In this document: piece after piece, positions 59,258 to 64,000 of the stretch
Position numbering within the stretch: position 1 is the first letter of the stretch
Layout: the number at the start of each line of letters is the position of its first letter
Assembly (NCBI GenBank): GCA_038109305.1
Contig: JAYNIR010000004.1
Span: 62,001 to 126,000 of the forward strand
From: UBA1479 sp038109305
GTDB taxonomy: Bacteria; Pseudomonadota; Alphaproteobacteria; Rhodospirillales; Casp-alpha2
Reading direction: 5' to 3'
DNA length: 64,000 bases
Notes under the pieces: model-generated
The model's input: the letters and a program-made list of their open reading frames with translations, nothing else
The model's database searches: none
Told to the model about the DNA's origin: nothing
Position numbers and translations under genes: made by a program

Positions 59258-60049
59258 CTACTCCCCTTTCCATTCCGCCGGTTTCTTGGCGACGAAGCTG
59301 GCGACGCCGCGGGCGAAATCGCGGGAGCCATAGCACTCGCGGATCAAGTCCGCATCATCCGGGTTCAGGTCCGACGACAGCCGCCGGAGCGCTTCCTTGC
59401 TCACTCGCATGGTGACCGGCGCGTGGCCTTTCAGCTTGTCGGCAATCTCCGCCTGTTTGACTTCGATGTCCGCCGGGTCACAGACAGCCAAAAGGTATCC
59501 GTGGCGCAGCATTTCCTCGGCCTCGGGCATTTCCGCCAACAGCAACATCCGCTTTACCATGGGGACGCCCAGCGTTTCCGTCAGCGCCCGCAGGTTTTTC
59601 GCGGCGAGGCAGTTGCCGAGCGTACGGGCGATCGGCACGCCGAATCGCGATCCCGCCGTCGCGATGCGGAAATCGCAGGCATTGGCGATGGCCATGCCGC
59701 CGCCGACGGCCCATCCCTCGACGACGCAAAGGGTCGGCATGGGTAGGTTGCCGACCCGCTCCAGATAGGTTTCGACCGTTTCCTCGTACTTGATGCCGTC
59801 TTCGCCGTCCTTGAATTCCGCGAACTGGGCGATGTCCGTGCCGGCGACAAAAGCCTTGCCGCCGACGCCGCGAAAGACTGCAACCCGCACCGATTTGTCG
59901 CCATGGATCTTGTCGCACGCCGCCGCCATGCCTTCGTACATGGTCCAGGTCATGGCGTTGCGCGCCTGCGGCCGGTCGAATTCGATCAGCGCAACGCCGT
60001 CCGTCACCGTCAGCCGGACTTCGCCATGGTCGTTATCTTTGTCGCTCAT
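59258..60049 (-). CDS. Enoyl-CoA hydratase/isomerase family protein
   Basis: This is a 263-residue crotonase-fold protein. It has VALIEFDRPQARNAMTWTMYEGMA near 18-41, the oxyanion strings AFVAGTDIAQFAEF near 66-79 and VVEGWAVGGGMAIANACDFRIAT near 107-129, and CoA-site residues later. GTDIAQF in place of the usual GADLxE suggests a variant active site. The ATG at 60049 follows from homology. It is the last gene of the four-gene operon with CaiB, the MaoC-like dehydratase and the acyl-CoA dehydrogenase; the spacing to CaiB is 29 nt. The substrate is not determined. Confidence 0.88.
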   Translation of the reverse strand: MSDKDNDHGEVRLTVTDGVALIEFDRPQARNAMTWTMYEGMAAACDKIHGDKSVRVAVFRGVGGKAFVAGTDIAQFAEFKDGEDGIKYEETVETYLERVGNLPMPTLCVVEGWAVGGGMAIANACDFRIATAGSRFGVPIARTLGNCLAAKNLRALTETLGVPMVKRMLLLAEMPEAEEMLRHGYLLAVCDPADIEVKQAEIADKLKGHAPVTMRVSKEALRRLSSDLNPDDADLIRECYGSRDFARGVASFVAKKPAEWKGE

Positions 60050-60078
60050 TACATGTCTCGCTTTCTCAGATAATGCCC

Positions 60079-61308
60079 CTAAATTATTCCATCTGCCTTG
60101 AGGGCCGCGATCTCGTCGCCAGAGAGCCCGAGCAGCCCGCCGTAAATCTCGGCATTGGAAGACCCCAGCGCCGCGCCCAAGGTCTTCACCCTCCCCGGCG
60201 TCGCAGACAGTTTCGGCACCACACCCGGGATCACCACCTCGCCCGTATCGGGCTCCGTCAGTTTCAGCAGCATATCGCGGGCGGCGAACTGCGGGTCTTC
60301 GAAAATGTCGGCGATGGAATTGATCGGCCCGGCGGGAACCTCGGCAGCGACGCATTTTTCGATCACTTCCGTCCGGGTCATCGACATGCACCAATTTGTG
60401 ACTTCTTCGATCACGCGATCCCGGTTTTTCAGCCGCACGGCCTGATCTCCATAGGCCTCTTTCATGTCTGGGCGTTCCATGGCGTCGCACAACCGCTCGA
60501 ACATTTTCGACGTGGTGCAGGCGATGGACAAATACTTGCCGTCGCCGCAGGGGAAGTGCCCGTGCGGCACGGCGTTCAAGGTCCCGATGCCTTCGGGCTC
60601 GCGCACCGTGCCGCGCGCCGCAAAGGCCGGGGCGAGTTCGTCCAGCACGCGGAAGACGCTTTCGCAAAGCGCCGCATCGATGTACTGCCCCTCGCCTGTG
60701 TTATCGCGGTGGCGCAGCGCCGTCAGCACGCCGATGACGCCGTACATACCGGTCATGTAATCGCCCAAGGACGTCGATCCCGGCGTGACGGGAATTTCCC
60801 CCGGCCGCCCGGCAAGGTAGGTCAACCCGCCGACCGCGTGGCCGATGCGGGCGAAACCGGGCCGGTCCTTGTAGGGCCCGGTCTGGCCGTATCCGGTGAC
60901 GCGCAGCATGACGAGCTTCGGGTTGATCGCCGACAGGTCGGCCCAGCCGAGCCCCCAGCGCTCCATGGTGCCTGGGCGGAAATTTTCGATCAGCACGTCG
61001 GACTGTTCGACCATGCGCTTCAACAAATCCCCGCCGCGTTTTTCCCGCAAGTTCAGCGTGATGGATTTTTTGTTCCGGGCCTCCGTCAGCCACGCCAGCG
61101 TCGCGTTGTCGCGCCCGGTCGGCGTGCCATAGCGGCGCCACGGGTCGCCACCGACTTGATCCCCTTTGCCCGGCTGTTCGATCTTGATGACCTCGGCCCC
61201 GAATTCACCCAGGATCGACCCCGCGTAGGGACCCGCGATGAAGGTCGCCGCGTCCAAGACCCGGATACCGCCGAGCGCGGATTTTTCTTGGGCGGATTTC
61301 TCAGCCAT
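60079..61308 (-). CDS. CaiB/BaiF family (class III) CoA transferase
   Basis: This is a 409-residue CoA-transferase. It starts with the conserved IRVLDAATFIAGPYAGSILGEFGAEVIKIEQPGKGD (residues 15-49). Then come SITLNLREKRGGDLLKRMVEQSDVLIENFRPGTMERWGLGW and the catalytic-Asp region GSTSLGDYMTGMYGVIGVLTAL near 178-199. The C-terminal domain carries NAVPHGHFPCGDGKYLSIACTT and AAEVPAGPINSIADIFEDPQF. It transfers CoA between carboxylic acids. It overlaps the MaoC-like gene by 8 nt, so it is translated with it. Confidence 0.92.
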   Translation of the reverse strand: MAEKSAQEKSALGGIRVLDAATFIAGPYAGSILGEFGAEVIKIEQPGKGDQVGGDPWRRYGTPTGRDNATLAWLTEARNKKSITLNLREKRGGDLLKRMVEQSDVLIENFRPGTMERWGLGWADLSAINPKLVMLRVTGYGQTGPYKDRPGFARIGHAVGGLTYLAGRPGEIPVTPGSTSLGDYMTGMYGVIGVLTALRHRDNTGEGQYIDAALCESVFRVLDELAPAFAARGTVREPEGIGTLNAVPHGHFPCGDGKYLSIACTTSKMFERLCDAMERPDMKEAYGDQAVRLKNRDRVIEEVTNWCMSMTRTEVIEKCVAAEVPAGPINSIADIFEDPQFAARDMLLKLTEPDTGEVVIPGVVPKLSATPGRVKTLGAALGSSNAEIYGGLLGLSGDEIAALKADGII

Positions 61309-62182
61309 TGAATTCCGCCTCCGCCTGCATGGCGAGCCAGCCGTCCTGGTCCAACGCCCAAAGCGCCGCCTTCGCGCCGCCGTCTTCAGGCCGTCCGGCG
61401 AACGTCATCGCCCCCCCGTCCAGAAAACTCGGCCTAACGGCGCGGTAGGCGAACTTGGTGAGTTTCCGGTCTCCCGCCTCGCGCCGACACAGGTCCATCA
61501 GCAGCGTCGCGATCAGCGGCCCGTGGACGATGATGTTGGGATAGCCCTCACCATCCCGCGTGAATTCCCGGTCGTAATGAATGCGGTGGGCGTTGAAGAT
61601 CAGCGCCGAATAGCGGAACAGCATCGCCTCGTCCGGCAGGACTCGGCGTGACCACACCGCCCCTTCCGGTGCGGGCTGCGGCTTGGGCGGCGGAGCACTC
61701 GGGTCCGCTTCGTCGCGGTAGACGATGTCGTGTTCCTCGACGATCTGGTCTTTACCGTCCACCTGGATGCGGTGTTCGACCAAGACGAACACTAGCCGGC
61801 CGGATTTGCCTTCCTTGAAGGTCACGTCCTTAACGGTCGAAACGCGGGTTGCGTCATCACCGACCTTCAGGGTGCCCGGGAACCAGATACGCCCGCCCGC
61901 CCACATGCGCCGCGGCAGCGGCACCGGCGGCAGAAAGCCGCCCTTTTTTGCGTGGCCATCGTGTGCCAGTTCCGAATGCCTTGGTGCTTCCAAGAAATAT
62001 AGCCAATGGGCCGAAGGCGGCAGCGAGTCGCGTGGCTTCGGGTGCGGGTCGTCCCGGTCGAGGGTCGCCGCCAGCGCCGCCATGGGAAAGGCGCCGATCA
62101 GGTCGGGCATTTCCTGGGTCTTGCCGATCCAGGTCCGCAGGTGATCGATGTCATCGTCGGACAGGCGCGCCGTATCAGGCAT
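61301..62182 (-). CDS. MaoC/FAS1-like double-hotdog dehydratase
   Basis: The 293-residue protein from ATG 62182 has two hotdog halves. The N-terminal half carries ALAATLDRDDPHPKPRDSLPPSAHWLYFLE and PPVPLPRRMWAGGRIWFPGTLKVGDDATRVSTV. The C-terminal half has FRYSALIFNAHRIHYDREF and YPNIIVHGPLIATLLMDL, the MaoC-like catalytic His and Asp region. Similar proteins hydrate mesaconyl-C4-CoA or itaconyl-CoA and work next to CaiB-type transferases. It overlaps the CaiB start by 8 nt and follows the acyl-CoA dehydrogenase by 35 nt, so all belong to one operon. Confidence 0.86.
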   Translation of the reverse strand: MPDTARLSDDDIDHLRTWIGKTQEMPDLIGAFPMAALAATLDRDDPHPKPRDSLPPSAHWLYFLEAPRHSELAHDGHAKKGGFLPPVPLPRRMWAGGRIWFPGTLKVGDDATRVSTVKDVTFKEGKSGRLVFVLVEHRIQVDGKDQIVEEHDIVYRDEADPSAPPPKPQPAPEGAVWSRRVLPDEAMLFRYSALIFNAHRIHYDREFTRDGEGYPNIIVHGPLIATLLMDLCRREAGDRKLTKFAYRAVRPSFLDGGAMTFAGRPEDGGAKAALWALDQDGWLAMQAEAEFNG

Positions 62183-62217
62183 TCGGCAATCTCCCTTTGG
62201 CTCCCATGGGCGGTATC

Positions 62218-63393
62218 CTAAAACGACCGCGGCATGTCCAACACATGCTCGGCGATGTAAGACAGGATCAGGTTGGTCGAAATCGGCGCGATCTGATATA
62301 GCCGCGTTTCGCGGAATTTGCGCTCGACGTCGTATTCCTCGGCAAAGCCGAAGCCGCCATGGGTCTGCAGGCACATGTCGGCGGCGTGCCAGGATGCGTC
62401 CGCCGCCAGAAGCTTCGCCATGTTAGCCGCGGCACCCAGCGCATCCCCCGTGTCGCCCGCGTCGAACAATTCCGCCGCCTGCTGCACCATCAGGGCCGCG
62501 GCCTCCGTTTCCGCCAGGCAACGGGCGATGGGAAATTGAATGCCCTGGTTCTGGCCGATGGGCCGGTCGAACACCCGTCGCTCACACGCATAGTCGCGCG
62601 CCTTTTGAATAAACCACCGCGCATCGCCGATGCATTCGGCGCCGATCAGCGTGCGTTCGGCGTTCATGCCGTCCAGGATGTAATAGAATCCCCGCCCTTC
62701 CTCGCCGATGATGCAGTCGGCGGGCACGCGAAGGTCGTCGAAAAAGATTTCCGTCGTCGCGTGGTTGACCATGGCGCGCAGCGGCTTGATCTCGAGCCCG
62801 TTGCCCAAGGCCGCCTGCATGTCGATCAGGAACATGGACATGCCCTGGTGCGGTTTGGCAACCTGGTCGCGGGGTCTCGTCCGGGCCAGGAGCAGCATCA
62901 GGTCCGAATGCTCGGCGCGGGATGTCCAGACCTTTTGCCCGTTGATGACCCATTCGTTGCCGTCTTTTTTGGCGGTCGTGCGGATGCGGGTGGTGTCCGT
63001 GCCCGATGTCGGCTCCGTCACGCCGAAAGCCTGAAGACGCAGTTCGCCCGAGGCGATCTTCGGCAGGTAGGCTTTCTTCTTAGCGTCGTCGGCGTTCCTT
63101 AGGATCGCGCCCATCGTATACATCTGCGCATGGCAGGCGCCGCCGTTGCAGCCCGAGCGGTGTATTTCCTCCATGATCGCGGCGGCTTCGGACATGCCGA
63201 GCCCTGATCCGCCGTATTCTTCCGGGATCAGGCAGGCAAGGAACCCGGCCTCGGTGAGCGCATCGACGAATTCCCTCGGGTAGGCGCGGTCCCGGTCCTT
63301 TTCACGCCAGTATTCGCCCAAAAAATCGCGGCAGAGCGCCGCCACCGCCTCGCGGATTTCCGTGTGGATTTGCCGGTTTATGGTCATTTTCAT
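62218..63393 (-). CDS. Acyl-CoA dehydrogenase
   Basis: This is a 391-residue flavin dehydrogenase. CLIPEEYGGSGLGMSEAAAIMEEIHRSG is near 55-80, LQAFGVTEPTSGTDTTRIRTTAKKDGNEWVINGQKVWTS near 130-168, GRGFYYILDGMNAERTLIGAECIGDARWFIQ, and the end MCLQTHGGFGFAEEYDVERKFRETRLYQIAPISTNLILSYIAEHVL. The Glu in FAEEYDVER may be the catalytic base, since the usual YEGT region reads YQIAPIST. ATG 63393 or 63387 is the start. It is the first gene of the four-gene operon, divergent from the glycosyltransferase. Confidence 0.91.
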   Translation of the reverse strand: MKMTINRQIHTEIREAVAALCRDFLGEYWREKDRDRAYPREFVDALTEAGFLACLIPEEYGGSGLGMSEAAAIMEEIHRSGCNGGACHAQMYTMGAILRNADDAKKKAYLPKIASGELRLQAFGVTEPTSGTDTTRIRTTAKKDGNEWVINGQKVWTSRAEHSDLMLLLARTRPRDQVAKPHQGMSMFLIDMQAALGNGLEIKPLRAMVNHATTEIFFDDLRVPADCIIGEEGRGFYYILDGMNAERTLIGAECIGDARWFIQKARDYACERRVFDRPIGQNQGIQFPIARCLAETEAAALMVQQAAELFDAGDTGDALGAAANMAKLLAADASWHAADMCLQTHGGFGFAEEYDVERKFRETRLYQIAPISTNLILSYIAEHVLDMPRSF

Positions 63394-63560
63394 CCCCGCA
63401 GCATGACGAAGTCTTAACCGTTTTAGCGCAACCTTGGCCCGAGCCAAAAGGGGGCGCGGCCCCCGGCCCCCAAGAACGGGCACCGAGTACCGGCCGTGAA
63501 AATGAGGTATCATCCGGCCCCCGTCAATCGATCGTGGTAAATCGAGAGGACCATGCACCC

Positions 63561-64000
63561 GTGACCGACCGCCAAAAAATCGCCCTGGTCATCCCCGCCT
63601 ACCGCGCGGCGGACAAGATCGCCGCCGTGATCGCGGGCATTCCGCCGTGGCTGACCCGTATCTACGTGGTCAACGACGGCTGCCCGCAAAAAACCGGTGA
63701 CACGGCGGCGGCATTGGGGGACTCTCGGGTCGCGGTGATCCGCCGCGAGAGGAACGGCGGCGTCGGCGCCGCCATGAAGACAGGATATGCCCGCGCACTC
63801 GCCGACGGTTACGACGTGATCGTCAAAATGGACGCCGACGATCAGATGGACCCGGCGTACCTGGATAAATTATTGGAGCCCGTGCGCTCCGGCCGCGCTG
63901 ATTACGCGAAGGGCGACCGGTTCAAGGACCTGAAGGCGCTGGCGCAGATGCCGCCGGCGCGGCTGTTCGGCAACCGGGCGCTAACCTTCTTGGTCAAGGC
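63561..64000 (+). CDS. Family 2 glycosyltransferase (partial, cut by window end)
   Basis: Reading from GTG 63561 (GAGAGGA upstream) the protein starts VTDRQKIALVIPAYRAADKIAAVIAGIPPWLTRIYVVNDG. This is the nucleotide-sugar fold of GT2 enzymes, with NDG as the first acidic site. RRERNGGVGAAMKTGYARALADGYDVIVKMDADDQMDPAYLDKLLEPV follows, holding the DADDQ (DxD-type) metal motif. About 146 codons are present. It probably transfers a sugar to a lipid or polyprenyl acceptor. The ATG 8 nt upstream is closed by a stop after three codons, so GTG is preferred. Confidence 0.9.
   Translation, partial: MTDRQKIALVIPAYRAADKIAAVIAGIPPWLTRIYVVNDGCPQKTGDTAAALGDSRVAVIRRERNGGVGAAMKTGYARALADGYDVIVKMDADDQMDPAYLDKLLEPVRSGRADYAKGDRFKDLKALAQMPPARLFGNRALTFLVK

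Noticed and set aside
59258..60667. 469-codon extended frame containing the enoyl-CoA hydratase
   Set aside because: The upstream part is the CaiB gene in another phase. The hydratase starts at 60049 with a normal crotonase N-terminus.
1..64000. tRNA, rRNA and riboswitch search by eye
   Set aside because: No cloverleaf-like sequence with a CCA end, no rRNA core motifs, and no recognisable riboswitch core were seen in the intergenic gaps; a covariance-model search would be needed to exclude small ncRNAs.

Overview
The window looks like a chromosome segment of a free-living, probably marine or aquatic alphaproteobacterium close to the Rhodospirillales. This rests on protein content, not on a database search. 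The DNA is GC-rich and the genes are short-spaced with many 1-8 nt overlaps. It encodes an RcdA-type DUF1465 protein, a PAS_5-type PAS protein, two Rhodospirillales-style XRE regulators, a NavBac-type sodium channel, a 41-residue L36, and many acyl-CoA and CoA-transferase genes. No rRNA, tRNA, CRISPR array, IS element or prophage was seen.

Layout. 1-5.1 kb (minus strand): glycolate oxidase glcD-glcE-glcF (glcF cut by the window edge), tartronate semialdehyde reductase and hydroxypyruvate isomerase, with a remnant IclR regulator behind them. 6-9.5 kb: SAM methyltransferase, rpmJ with its terminator and three related hairpin repeats, an EamA exporter and a class V aminotransferase. 9.5-15.3 kb: a CheY-like protein with Glu in place of the phospho-Asp, a headless RTX-protein stub, a type I secretion ABC transporter and its HlyD partner, a small unknown protein and an XRE regulator. 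15.4-21.3 kb: divergent amidohydrolase/amidase and thioesterase/GntR/serine hydrolase/PhyH clusters. 21.7-24.6 kb: gamma-carbonic anhydrase, acyl-CoA ligase and citryl-CoA-lyase-like protein. 24.7-33.2 kb: exported protein, second XRE regulator, M20 peptidase, ABM protein, RND efflux pair and a CmcJ/NvfI-like oxygenase. 33.2-34.2 kb: the scar of an iron-uptake operon. 34.2-36.2 kb: GFA, SDR and PAS proteins. 36.2-39.5 kb: a complete zinc-uptake regulon (znuA / Zur box / znuC-znuB-zur). 39.5-46.8 kb: TPR protein, SDR plus sodium channel, kdsB plus a phosphatase-like protein, a CBS gene with a stop codon, an EamA exporter and the DUF1465 protein. 46.9-53.6 kb: acyl-CoA ligase, SDR, hydrolase and PilZ genes, then an ACAD / APH-like kinase / DUF6285 operon. 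53.7-59.1 kb: otnK-otnC between two decayed two-component genes, then an Lrp regulator, a DUF442 protein, a GFA protein and a mtnN/dinB junction scar. 59.2-63.4 kb (minus): an enoyl-CoA hydratase / CaiB / MaoC-like / ACAD operon, divergent from a partial glycosyltransferase.

Two themes stand out. First, much of the content is catabolic: glycolate and C2-C4 acids, amides and ureides, and unusual acyl-CoAs. The ACAD/APH-like kinase/DUF6285 operon matches the split form of mammalian ACAD10/ACAD11 and is a candidate pathway for phosphorylating and eliminating hydroxyacyl-CoAs. Second, at least eight genes are broken by different kinds of lesion (in-frame deletion, fusion scar, nonsense codon, frameshift, 5' loss, tail-to-tail junction), mostly in regulatory, secretion or stress functions, while the metabolic operons are intact. 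This points to ongoing gene loss without visible mobile elements.
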